Below are positions 43,377-53,336 of a stretch of DNA of 64,000 nucleotides, one piece after another. The notes beneath the pieces are model-generated. The model saw only the letters and a program-made list of their open reading frames with translations. It was not told the DNA's origin and did not search any database. This DNA is from Pseudomonas sp. LBUM920 (GTDB taxonomy: Bacteria; Pseudomonadota; Gammaproteobacteria; Pseudomonadales; Pseudomonadaceae). Within the stretch, counting starts at the first letter, position 1. Each line of letters starts with the position of its first letter. The translations under genes were made by a program, and so were the position numbers. The stretch lies in contig NZ_CP027762.1 of the NCBI RefSeq assembly GCF_003852315.1, forward strand, positions 310,001-374,000, given 5' to 3'.

Positions 43377-44768
43377 ATGAGTAGTACGCAAAGCTCCAAT
43401 GACCTCGAACAGGGGCTCAAACCGCGTCACGTCACCATGCTGTCGATTGCCGGCGTCATTGGTGCCGGTTTGTTTGTTGGCTCCGGCCACGCGATTGCTG
43501 CCGCCGGCCCGGCCGTACTGCTGGCTTACGCCGCTGCGGGTACGCTGGTGGTATTGGTGATGCGCATGCTCGCCGAAATGGCCGTGGCTTCGCCGGATAC
43601 CGGTTCGTTCTCCACCTATGCCGACCGCGCGATTGGCCACTGGGCCGGTTTCACCATTGGCTGGTTGTACTGGTGGTTCTGGGTGCTGGTGATTCCGTTG
43701 GAAGCCAACGCCGCTGCGACCATCCTTAATGCATGGTTCCCCGATGTGGCGATCTGGGCCTTTACCTTGATCATCACGTTGCTGCTCACGGCAACCAACT
43801 TGTTCAGCGTGAAGAACTACGGTGAGTTCGAGTTCTGGTTTGCGCTGATCAAAGTCGTGGCGATTGTGGGCTTTGTGATCCTCGGCCTGGCGGCAATTTT
43901 CGGCTTCCTGCCGACCAGTCAGGTCAGCGGTGTGTCCCACCTGTTCGACACCCAAGGCTTTATGCCTAATGGCATGGGCGCGGTGTTGGCGGCCATCCTG
44001 ACCACCATGTTCTCGTTCATGGGTACCGAGATTGTCACCATCGCTGCGGCCGAATCGAAGAACCCTGGCCAGCAAATCACCAAGGCCACCAACTCGGTGA
44101 TCTGGCGGATTGGTTTGTTCTACCTGCTGTCGATCTTCATTGTTGTGTCGCTGGTGCCATGGAACGATCCGACGCTGGCTGCCGTAGGTTCCTACCAGAC
44201 TGTGCTGGAACGCATGGGCATTCCGAACGCCAAGCTGATCGTCGACCTGGTGGTATTGGTTGCCGTGACCAGCTGCCTGAATTCGGCGTTGTACACCGCC
44301 TCGCGCATGCTGTTCTCCCTGGGTCGTCGCGGTGATGCACCGGCGATGTCCAAGCGTACCAACAAAAGCGGCACGCCTTACTGTGCGGTGCTGTTGTCCA
44401 CTGGCGCGGCGTTCCTGGCCGTGTTCGCCAACTACGTCGCCCCGGCGGCGGTGTTCGAGTTCCTGTTGGCTAGCTCCGGTGCCATCGCGTTGCTGGTGTA
44501 CCTGGTGATCGCGGTGTCGCAACTGCGCATGCGCCAGAAGCGCACGGCTGCGGGCGAGAAGATTGTGTTCAAGATGTGGCTGTTCCCTGGCCTGACGTAC
44601 GCGGTAATGGTGTTCATCGTCGGTACGCTGACCATCATGCTGTTTCAGGAAGCGCACCGGGTCGAGATTATTGCGACCGGGATTTTGAGCTTGCTGGTGG
44701 TGCTGGCGGGGTTGTTTGTGGCGAGCCGTCGCAAGGCGCAGAGGGTAGGCGCTGCCGTACTCAATTGA
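43377..44768 (+). CDS. gabP: GABA permease
   Basis: A 463-residue APC-superfamily permease with about twelve helices. GVIGAGLFVGSGHAI at the first helix is the APC substrate loop; other family motifs are EMAVASPDTGSFS and SFMGTEIVTIAAAES. It imports 4-aminobutyrate and related compounds. The ATG at 43377 was taken because the frame further upstream does not fit the family start. Sigma-54 promoter upstream suggests nitrogen regulation. Substrate is by homology. Confidence 0.85.
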   Translation: MSSTQSSNDLEQGLKPRHVTMLSIAGVIGAGLFVGSGHAIAAAGPAVLLAYAAAGTLVVLVMRMLAEMAVASPDTGSFSTYADRAIGHWAGFTIGWLYWWFWVLVIPLEANAAATILNAWFPDVAIWAFTLIITLLLTATNLFSVKNYGEFEFWFALIKVVAIVGFVILGLAAIFGFLPTSQVSGVSHLFDTQGFMPNGMGAVLAAILTTMFSFMGTEIVTIAAAESKNPGQQITKATNSVIWRIGLFYLLSIFIVVSLVPWNDPTLAAVGSYQTVLERMGIPNAKLIVDLVVLVAVTSCLNSALYTASRMLFSLGRRGDAPAMSKRTNKSGTPYCAVLLSTGAAFLAVFANYVAPAAVFEFLLASSGAIALLVYLVIAVSQLRMRQKRTAAGEKIVFKMWLFPGLTYAVMVFIVGTLTIMLFQEAHRVEIIATGILSLLVVLAGLFVASRRKAQRVGAAVLN

Positions 44769-44802
44769 TGTAATGAAATGCGGTGCTCAATGCACCGCAA
44801 TG

Positions 44803-44901
44803 CAAATGTGGGAGCGGGCTTGCCCGCGATTACGGTAGATCAGCCAGCACATCTGGCGACTGATCCACCGCTTTTCGCGGGCAAGCCCGCTCCCACATTT
44901 G
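44803..44901. repeat. REP pair
   Basis: CAAATGTGGGAGCGGGCTTG and its perfect mirror CAAGCCCGCTCCCACATTTG around a spacer. Between convergent genes. Confidence 0.92.
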
Positions 44902-44909
44902 GTTTTGTG

Positions 44910-45323
44910 TCAGTCTGGCGAGTTGGTGAGCGCTTGGGACGCCGCCACGTAATCGGCCTGAAACTCCGGCGACTCGATCCACGCCAGCGCTGCCGCCTCA
45001 TCGTCACTGTCCGTCGCCCACTGCCGGTACTCGATCAGTGCCGCGAGAATGAAGTCGGTAGCCTCTTCTTCGCCTTCCTGCTCCAGCACCAACGCCAACA
45101 ACGGATGCGCCAGGAATACTGCACACAGCGCCTGCAGGCTGGTTTCGCCCGCGGTGCGCATCTCCATAAACAACTCGGTCAAATCCACCGACTCAAGGTC
45201 GATGCGGCTGTCATCGCCGGCGAACGCATCCGGCTTGGTCGCCACGCTGCGTTGGGTACGGTTTTGCTTGGCCTTGGCCTTTGCCCGGTGGGCACGTTTT
45301 TGCTGCTTGTTCGGCGAGGCCAT
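44910..45323 (-). CDS. hypothetical protein with basic N-terminus
   Basis: About 137 residues. Residues 1-30 are Lys/Arg/Ala-rich (KQQKRAHRAKAKAKQNRTQR), the rest acidic and helical (DLESVDLTELFMEM, then LEQEGEEEATDFILAALIEY). The ATG at 45323 has AGGA ten bases upstream; a TTG start further up is possible but has no ribosome site. No family recognised beyond conserved Pseudomonas hypotheticals. Followed by the hydrolase gene on the same strand. Confidence 0.65.
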   Translation of the reverse strand: MASPNKQQKRAHRAKAKAKQNRTQRSVATKPDAFAGDDSRIDLESVDLTELFMEMRTAGETSLQALCAVFLAHPLLALVLEQEGEEEATDFILAALIEYRQWATDSDDEAAALAWIESPEFQADYVAASQALTNSPD

Positions 45324-45395
45324 GGGCTCAACGTCCTTGGGTACTGGGTCTGGGTGGGTATTGAAGCGCAGGTTGGGGGTAAATCCCAAGGGATT

Positions 45396-46304
45396 CTAAA
45401 CGCGCAGGCCGGGAGCGCCTTGCATCAACTCACCGTGTTGCATCCACGCCAGTGCAATCGGCCACAGCCGGTCCTGATATTCACTGCGGAAAAAAGCGAA
45501 ATGCCCGACGGCTTTTTCGCCAATATCTTCAGGTGCTATGCGCAGATGCGTGCGCTCGCTGTGTTCAAAATAGCCCAGCAGACGCTCAATGGCCGCCACT
45601 GTGCCAAACGGGTCATCGGTGATGCTGATCGCCAGCAATTGCACCTTCACGCGGGCAAACGGCAGCTCATTCAGCGCCCGCCCGCTGGGGCGCGTCTCAT
45701 ACCTGGGGGTTGGCGTGCCCCAGTCGTGCACCACGCCGGCCGGTGTGTCCTCCAGCCAGCCCAGGCGTTTACCGGGGAAGTAGCCATACAGCGCAGTTAC
45801 CAGCGGCATCACCACATGCCACTTGGCAAACATGCGCCAGCGCCCGCTGGCCTCATAGTCGCGCCAGTACGCAAACTGCGCGCCGACGGTGACGATGCGT
45901 CGGATCACCGCGCCGGAAGCGCCAAGCCCCGCCGCACAGCCTCCAAAGCTATGACCGACCACGTCAATCGGCTGCCCTGGAAACTCCCGTTGCGCGCGCT
46001 GCAGCATCGCCTCGAAATCCAGCACGCCCCAATCCGACCACGTCGCCTTGAAGCCGCGCAGCGAGCCACTGCGGGATTCGCCTATGCCTCGGTAGTCGTA
46101 CGTGATGACGTCCAAGCCGTTGGCAAACAGGTAGTCGGCGAAGCGTGAGTAGTGCCGGCAGCGCACGGAGGTGGCGGCGTTGATGATGACAACCGGGCGT
46201 GTCGGGTCGGTTCTGATATGGCGCCAGGTGAAGCCGCCGATGGGATAGCCGTCGGTGGCGGGCTCACGGAATGCTTCTGGGGCTGGTCGAGTGGGCAGGT
46301 TCAT
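45396..46304 (-). CDS. alpha/beta-fold hydrolase
   Basis: A 302-residue alpha/beta hydrolase. Nucleophile elbow GHSFGG near residue 122, acid in SITDDPFG near 240 and the late histidine in VGHFAFFR near 275; an oxyanion region precedes with NAATSVRCRHYSRFA and a TYDYRGIGES motif. No signal peptide, so cytoplasmic. Substrate unknown. Start at the ATG 46304; a GTG 15 codons earlier is possible. Confidence 0.82.
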   Translation of the reverse strand: MNLPTRPAPEAFREPATDGYPIGGFTWRHIRTDPTRPVVIINAATSVRCRHYSRFADYLFANGLDVITYDYRGIGESRSGSLRGFKATWSDWGVLDFEAMLQRAQREFPGQPIDVVGHSFGGCAAGLGASGAVIRRIVTVGAQFAYWRDYEASGRWRMFAKWHVVMPLVTALYGYFPGKRLGWLEDTPAGVVHDWGTPTPRYETRPSGRALNELPFARVKVQLLAISITDDPFGTVAAIERLLGYFEHSERTHLRIAPEDIGEKAVGHFAFFRSEYQDRLWPIALAWMQHGELMQGAPGLRV

Positions 46305-46474
46305 AGGGCGGCTTGATCCTTGCGCTTTTGGTGTGGGCTGTAGGGCCACGCGCTTTTATAAGAAACCGAAATTAACAAATTTAGCGCGGCAGGGGCGTAA
46401 CAAATATCGCGATGCTCGACCTCGGCCCCCTGAGTGCTTAGGCTTGCGATCTGTTCATCAGCCAAAGTCAGTCC

Positions 46475-47440
46475 ATGACCCGCGACACCCTCGAACACAA
46501 TCAGATCCTCATCTACTCCGTCGCCGTCCTGCTGGCGGCCGCATTCGGCGTGCTTGCGCCGCTTGCAGCCCACGGTCTTGGCGTACTGGTGACGCCTGCC
46601 ATCGCGGTGCTGATGTACGCGATGTTCCTGCAAATCCCGTTTCTGGACCTGCGCCAGGGCTTGGGCAACAAGCGCTTTATTTCGGCGCTGCTGTTGGCCA
46701 ATTTCATCCTGGTGCCCTTGCTGGTGTGGGCGTTGACCCGTGGCCTGGTGGAGCGCCCGGCGCTGTTGGTGGGGGCGTTGCTGGTGTTGCTGACGCCGTG
46801 CATCGACTACGTGGTGGTGTTTACCCACATCGGTAAAGGCGATTCGCGGCTGATGTTGGCGGCAACACCAGTGCTGTTACTGCTGCAACTGGTACTGCTG
46901 CCGGTGTACCTGGGTTTCATGCTGGGCGCGCAATCCGCTGTCGTCGTGGCAGTAGAGCCGTTCGTGGAGGCGTTTGTGCTGTTGATTGTGCTGCCGATGA
47001 TGCTGGCGGTACTGACGACGTTCCTGGCGCGGCGCTCCAGTGTGATCAATGCGTGGAACGACGCCTGGGCCTGGCTGCCGGTGCCCGCGATGGCGCTGGT
47101 GCTGTTTGTGGTCATCGGCTCGCAGATTACCTCGGTGGTGCGCGATATCGGTGTGCTGTTGCCGCTGATGCCGGTGTACGTGGGCTTCTTGTTGCTGGCG
47201 CCGTTGATGGGCGCGCTGGCTGCGCGGTTGTTTGCGTTGCCTGCCGTGACCGCGCGGGCGGTCACGTTCAGTGCCTCGACCCGCAATTCTCTGGTGGTCT
47301 TGCCCCTTGCGCTGGCTTTGCCGGAAGACGTGCGCGGGCTGGCTGCAACGGCGGTGATTCTGCAAACCCTCGTTGAGTTGATGGGCGAGCTAGTCTACAT
47401 CCGGCTGATTCCGGTACTGGTGTGGCGCGCTGGTCGATAA
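46475..47440 (+). CDS. ACR3/BASS-type membrane transporter
   Basis: A 321-residue integral membrane protein with about ten helices. The middle LTPCIDYVVVFTHIGKGDSR resembles the ACR3/bile-acid symporter family, where a related cysteine binds arsenite; CIDYV contains that cysteine position. Arsenite export is possible but not shown: no arsR, arsC or arsH gene lies nearby. It diverges from the hydrolase gene and precedes a glycosyltransferase. Confidence 0.75.
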   Translation: MTRDTLEHNQILIYSVAVLLAAAFGVLAPLAAHGLGVLVTPAIAVLMYAMFLQIPFLDLRQGLGNKRFISALLLANFILVPLLVWALTRGLVERPALLVGALLVLLTPCIDYVVVFTHIGKGDSRLMLAATPVLLLLQLVLLPVYLGFMLGAQSAVVVAVEPFVEAFVLLIVLPMMLAVLTTFLARRSSVINAWNDAWAWLPVPAMALVLFVVIGSQITSVVRDIGVLLPLMPVYVGFLLLAPLMGALAARLFALPAVTARAVTFSASTRNSLVVLPLALALPEDVRGLAATAVILQTLVELMGELVYIRLIPVLVWRAGR

Positions 47441-47527
47441 ATCCATAAATGTTCGGGTTTGTTCAGGCGCTATTCAGGGGCCGAGTCGGCACCATGGCGT
47501 CGGAGCAGCCTACTGAAAGGATATTCG

Positions 47528-49135
47528 ATGGATCACCGCAGCCGTTTTCGCCTGGAGTCCCTGGGCCTGTTTCTGATCGCTTTATTGCTGTTCACCTTGG
47601 GCATCTGGGATGAGCAGCCCCAAGGGTTTGACGGGCGTTGGGCACTGTTCCTGCAGGAAATGTTTCGCAATGGCGCGAGTCTTTTTCCTACTACCTACGG
47701 TCAGCCTTACCCTGACTACCCGGGCACCGCGACCTTTTTCAGCTTCGTGTTTGCCGGCGTGTTCGGGGCGCCCAACCACCTCGCGAATGTGCTGCCGACG
47801 GCGCTTGCCTCGGCGGGCATGATTGCGCTGATCTATCGCTTGCTGGTGCCATTTAGCCGACCTTGGGCGTGGCTGACGGTATTGCTGACGCTGCTCACCA
47901 CCCAATTGCTCGACAAGTCGCGCTCGGTGTGCCTGGACCTGATGATCGCATTGCTATGTGTGGGCAGTTTCTACCTGCTGCACAGCGGCGAGCGCATGGG
48001 GTCGCGGTTGAGGCAGCTTGCTGTGTTCCCGTTATTTATTCTGGCGTTCGCGATTCGTGGGCCGCTTGGGTTGATCGAGGTGTGTGGCGTGGTGTGCGTG
48101 TACTGGGCGCTCGGCCGGCCGGGGGAGCGCGTCAAGCAGGTGCTGATTCACGGTGTTGTGGGGTTGGTGTTGCTGGTGGCGTGCTGGTGGGTGTTGATGA
48201 AGCTGGCGCGGTTCAGCGGGGGCGACGCCTTTGCCGATGAGGTGTTCAGGATGCAGGTCAGCGGGCGCCTCGATGAGAGTGGCGAGCCGTTTTACTTCTA
48301 CTTCAAGCTCAGTTTGTACCGCTACTTCCCGGTGGTGCCGCTCGCGCTGGCCACGATGATTGCGCTGCGTCATCGCTGGTCTGAGCGCTGGGTCAATGAC
48401 GATATTGAGCTGGTGGTGCGGCTTGGCGCCTGTGGCTTGATGATTTTGCTCGGGCTTTCGGTGCCGCACTTCAAACGCGCTTATTACATCTTGCCGATGG
48501 TGCCGATGTTTGCCGCTGTCGCCGCCTATGGGCTGCTTCAGGCGCAACATTGGCTGATTGGCGTGCGCCGCTGCTACGAAGGGCTTGTCGCGGTGCTACC
48601 GGCGTTGTGCGTGGTCGTGCTGTTTGTGTGTCGGCATGCCTGGCAAAAGCACGGCTACTGGCCGGACGTTTCGTTACCGCTGATGATTGGCGCGATGCTG
48701 GTGTTGCAAGTGGCGGCGCTGATGGCCTGGCGTCGTCCATTGCGGTTGGTGTGGCTTAGCGTGGTCGCACTGGCGGCGCAATGGCTGCTGTTGGTGGTGG
48801 TGATAGACCCCGCCAAGGATCTGCAATTTGATACGCGCAAGTTTGTCACCCAAGTTGAAGCGCTGCGTGTGGCCGAGCCAGGCCCCTTGGTGTTCGTCAA
48901 TCTGGGGCGCGATACCTGGGCGGTGCGCTACATGATGAACCTGGATCACGATGAACAGCCGCTGTTCGTCGCTGGTAATCAGCTTGAGCAATTAACCACG
49001 TTGCCACGGCCATCCTGGGTGATTGTGCCGCGCAAGGAGGCAGCGCTATTGAAAGGGACGTCGATGGAGCAGCAAGCGCCAAGCTTTGAAGGGCGGCTGA
49101 ACGATAATCCGCTGATGGTGTTTTTGCTGAAGTAG
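47528..49135 (+). CDS. family-39-like membrane glycosyltransferase (ArnT/PMT type)
   Basis: A 535-residue inner membrane protein with roughly eleven helices. An early DEQPQGFDGRWALFLQEMF carries the acidic motif typical of GT39 enzymes that use a lipid-linked sugar donor, and RGPLGLIEV with a late VPHFKRAYYILP follow the family pattern. It probably transfers a sugar to a periplasmic glycan or protein; neither donor nor acceptor can be read off. GAAAGGA precedes the ATG at 47528. A terminator follows. Confidence 0.8.
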   Translation: MDHRSRFRLESLGLFLIALLLFTLGIWDEQPQGFDGRWALFLQEMFRNGASLFPTTYGQPYPDYPGTATFFSFVFAGVFGAPNHLANVLPTALASAGMIALIYRLLVPFSRPWAWLTVLLTLLTTQLLDKSRSVCLDLMIALLCVGSFYLLHSGERMGSRLRQLAVFPLFILAFAIRGPLGLIEVCGVVCVYWALGRPGERVKQVLIHGVVGLVLLVACWWVLMKLARFSGGDAFADEVFRMQVSGRLDESGEPFYFYFKLSLYRYFPVVPLALATMIALRHRWSERWVNDDIELVVRLGACGLMILLGLSVPHFKRAYYILPMVPMFAAVAAYGLLQAQHWLIGVRRCYEGLVAVLPALCVVVLFVCRHAWQKHGYWPDVSLPLMIGAMLVLQVAALMAWRRPLRLVWLSVVALAAQWLLLVVVIDPAKDLQFDTRKFVTQVEALRVAEPGPLVFVNLGRDTWAVRYMMNLDHDEQPLFVAGNQLEQLTTLPRPSWVIVPRKEAALLKGTSMEQQAPSFEGRLNDNPLMVFLLK

Positions 49136-49212
49136 GCGGGCGGCTTACTGGCGTTGCATAGGCTCGGGGCGATAGTGGATCGCCCTGGGTTGTGTACATA
49201 AAATCCAGGCAA

Positions 49213-49240
49213 CAAAAAACCCGCACTTGGCGGGTTTTTT
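49213..49240. terminator. bidirectional terminator
   Basis: AAAAAACCCGC-loop-GCGGGTTTTTT symmetric stem with A and T runs at both ends. It serves the glycosyltransferase gene and the opposing tRNA-Phe. Confidence 0.9.
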
Positions 49241-49281
49241 GTGTGTTTCAGATGACGTTTGCACCACCTGAAACTAATTAG

Positions 49282-49357
49282 TGGTGCCCAGAGACGGAAT
49301 CGAACCGCCGACACGGGGATTTTCAATCCCCTGCTCTACCGACTGAGCTATCTGGGC
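49282..49357 (-). tRNA. tRNA-Phe (anticodon GAA)
   Basis: A 76-base tRNA on the minus strand: acceptor GCCCAGA with TCTGGGC, D-arm AGCTCAGTCGGTAGAGC, anticodon loop ATTGAAAAT giving GAA, T-loop GGTTCGATTC and an encoded CCA. Confidence 0.97.
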
Positions 49358-49367
49358 AACGGGGCGC

Positions 49368-49396
49368 ATTAAACGGGTTTTTCAGGGGGTCGTCAA
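49368..49396 (-). promoter_or_regulatory. promoter of tRNA-Phe
   Basis: On the minus strand TTGACG, 17 bases, TTTAAT, about ten bases before the tRNA. Confidence 0.7.
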
Positions 49397-49460
49397 GCAA
49401 GTTTTCAAAAAATATTTAATTATTACCGTCGCTTACGTGCCGACCCCGATTTTTGATCAA

Positions 49461-49729
49461 TTATTGAGCAGGCGGCACGTAACCGTCGGCCTTGGCGTAA
49501 TCCTCGCCGGAAAAGAACTTGTCCATCTCGCCCTGCAGGTATTTGCGGTCTTCGGCGTTCATCATGTTCAGGCGTTTTTCGTTGATCAGCAGGGTCTGGT
49601 GTTTTTGCCAGTCAGCCCAGGCTTTGGCGGAGACATTGTCGAAGATGTCCTGGCCTTTGGCGCCGGGGAACGGTGCACGCTCCAGGGCAGGCAATTGTTC
49701 GTGGTACTTGCGGCACATGATGGTGCGGG

Positions 49730-49733
<4 letters not shown>
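49461..49733 (-). CDS. yggX: oxidative damage protection protein YggX
   Basis: A 90-residue cytoplasmic protein that protects iron-sulfur clusters. The start MTRTIMCRKYHEQLP carries the family's single conserved cysteine, and FDNVSAKAWADWQKHQTLLI with LLINEKRL complete the fold. Its ATG overlaps the mutY stop (ATGA), an arrangement shared with enterobacteria where mutY and yggX also pair, fitting iron-sulfur-enzyme protection. Confidence 0.96.
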
Positions 49734-50793
<1,060 letters not shown>

Positions 50794-50797
<4 letters not shown>

Positions 50798-53010
50798 CGT
50801 TTGAACAAGCCTTTAAGGGCGTCTTTCAACTGCGGGTTGACCTTGTCGAGTTTCTCTTCGAGCTTCTCGCTGAGTTTGTTGCCGGCGGCTTTGACCGCAA
50901 CCTGAGTCAAGCCGTCCTTGTCCAGGCGGCAGGCTTTGGCGCCCAGTTCCAGCGGGCCACGGCAGCGCAGCGGAACTTCGATGCCCTGGAAGTTGGAGCC
51001 GACCTGGCAGGCCGGGTCCGGCACGTCGCGTGTATCGCCTTCGACGATAATGCCGACGCGGTAATCCATGCCCAGCACGCGCAGGTCGATGTCACCGTTG
51101 CCGTTGACCGTCAGGCCCGGGATACGCACTTTCAGGTCCGGGTTGCTGGCCACGCCGTTGCGCAAGGTCAGGTTGCCGCGCAGTTCCTGGAACGGCGTGT
51201 CCTTGCCTTGTGGCGTGGTGCTCAAGGTCTTGCGGTTGAGCAGTGCGATGCCGGTGCACAGCTGCTGTTCAATGTTGGCGTTGAGCAGCGCGCCGTTATT
51301 GATCACAAAGCTGGCGGTGCCGTTAAGGCTGTCGATCAGCGCCTTCTGGCTGTTGCCACGGCCGTTGAGGTTGCTGTCGAGGGTGATCTGGCCTTTTACC
51401 GGCGGGTTTTGCCCCTGAGCTTGCAGGATGCGCTCAACCGGCACTTGCTTGATGTGGGTTTGCAGCGCCAGCACCGGGATGTCCTGGCGCACATCGAGTG
51501 TGCCGTTGGCCTGGAAGGTGCCGTTGTAGAGACCGCCGCTGAGGGTATCAAGCTTGAGCTGGCCATCGACGCCGGAGGCTTTGAGTGCCGCGTTCTGGAT
51601 CGGCAACTTGCTCAGGGTCAGTTGACCGAAGGCCAGGTCGGCGTCCACGTCCAGCGTGCGCAGACGCGTGAGTGGCAACAGCTTGTCGGTGCTCCACGCG
51701 CCTTTGGTCGGTGCGTCCGGCAGCGGTGTGGTGCCACCGGCGGCCATGGCGCCGGCCTCGCTGTTCTGCACTTCGGCCTGGCGTGCGGCCGCTGCGCCTT
51801 TGGCGGTTTCGGACTTGGCCGGCAGGTAGTTGTCGGCGTTGAAGGTATCGCCTTTGAGTTGCAGGCGCAGGGATTGCTTGGCGAAATCCTCTACAGCGAT
51901 GCGGCCGGTGAAGGTGCTGCTGTCGAGTTTCAGGTTCAAGTCTTCCAGTGCCGCGCTGGTAGGCGTGCCCTTGAGGCGGCTGACCAGTTCGACCTTGCTG
52001 AGGCTGCCCGCCGCCATCGGCGGCAACGGGTGGCCGACGCTGTCGAGGAACTTGGCCAGGTCAAACTGGGCAATGGACAGGGCGCCGCTGAGCTGTGGGG
52101 TTTTGTTCAGGTCATTGACCTTCAGTTCACCCAAGGCGCGCAGCTGGTTGGCGGAGAGTTTCAGGTTGGTCCATTCGGCAATGTTGGCCGCCAGGTCCAC
52201 CAGCAGTTGGCCCTGGGTGGAGAACGTTACGGTCTTGCCCAGCAGTGGCTCGCCGGTGGCTTCGCCGCTCAGCTTCATGTCTTCGAACTGGTAGCGCTGG
52301 AGCGCACGCTGGATGCGCAGGTTGCCGTTCAACTCGGTCTTGACGCGCATCAGCGGCTGGTTGCTGCCCAGAAATGCCGTGAGTTTGAGCGGAATGCTCG
52401 CGCCTTCGTGCACGGCACCGGCGCTCAACTGGATGCTTTCGGCGCTGTACTGCTTGCCGGTCTGCTCATCGTTGTATTCAACGCGGGCGTTGTTGATGGT
52501 CAGGCTGTCGATGTCCAGACGGATCGGTTTTGGCGGCTTTTCCGGTTCAGGTTCGGCCGGCGTTTGCTCGGGGGCAGGCACCGGCGCATTGGCCGGTTTC
52601 TCGGTTACGTTCTTGCCGATGTCCTCCCAGTTGCCGTGGCCTTGCTTGTCACGGTTGAGGCGCAGGTTCAGGCCTTCGACACGCACATCGCTCATCTGCA
52701 CTTCACGGCGCAGCAGCGGCAGCACGCGCACCGACAAGCCGAGCATCTGCAGGTCGGCAAACGGCTGAGTCGGGTTGGTCATGGTCGCGACGCTGGCTTC
52801 GTGCAATTCCAGGCCCAGCCAGGGGAACAGGCTCCAACCGATATCGCCATTGAGCGTCAGCTCGATGTGGGCCTTGTCGCGGGCAATCTGGCGGATCTCG
52901 TCTTTGTAATCGTTGGGATCGAAGAGGTGGGTCAGGGCAAAGCCCAGGGCCACAATGATCAGCAACAGCCCGAGAAGTACCAGACCCAGGATTTTGCCGA
53001 ACGCTTTCAT
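50794..53010 (-). CDS. asmA: AsmA-family protein
   Basis: A 738-residue inner membrane-anchored periplasmic protein. An N-terminal helix (KILGLVLLGLLLIIVALGF) leads into the AsmA lipid-transfer-like repeat region: YKDEIRQIARDKAHIELTL at the start and NGTASFVINNGALLN near residue 570, and a Pro/Glu-rich insert around residues 140-170. AsmA relatives bridge the envelope and help phospholipid transport. The ATG at 53010 has AAGGA seven bases upstream. It is the first gene of asmA-mutY-yggX. Confidence 0.88.
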
Positions 53011-53336
53011 GGGCGAGTCCTTGTATGTCGATTTCAAAATTTAGCCGCAGAGTATAACGCCCGACGGCCTGCGTCAGTTCATGCATCGTTACATTGTATC
53101 TAGACGCAGCAAAATCGGATTTTGCCGCCCAACAGAGCAGGTTGCGTGAAAAAGGTGATATCAGTTTGGTTTTTCTGTCATCCACTGGTGCTAATCTGCG
53201 CGGGTTCGTCTGTCGTCTGCGACACAGCGTCGCGCTCAAAAGGAGCTTTACTCAACAACAACGGCCAACGCTCTGCGTGCAAGGCCGAGGGAGAGAGCGC
53301 CTGACGGACACATACTAATAACTGGGGGAAACACCA
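53011..53336. other. intergenic region between asmA and the OFA transporter
   Basis: 326 bases between divergent genes. No gene is supported; the frames are short and lack ribosome sites. I could not place a convincing promoter for either gene. Confidence 0.4.
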
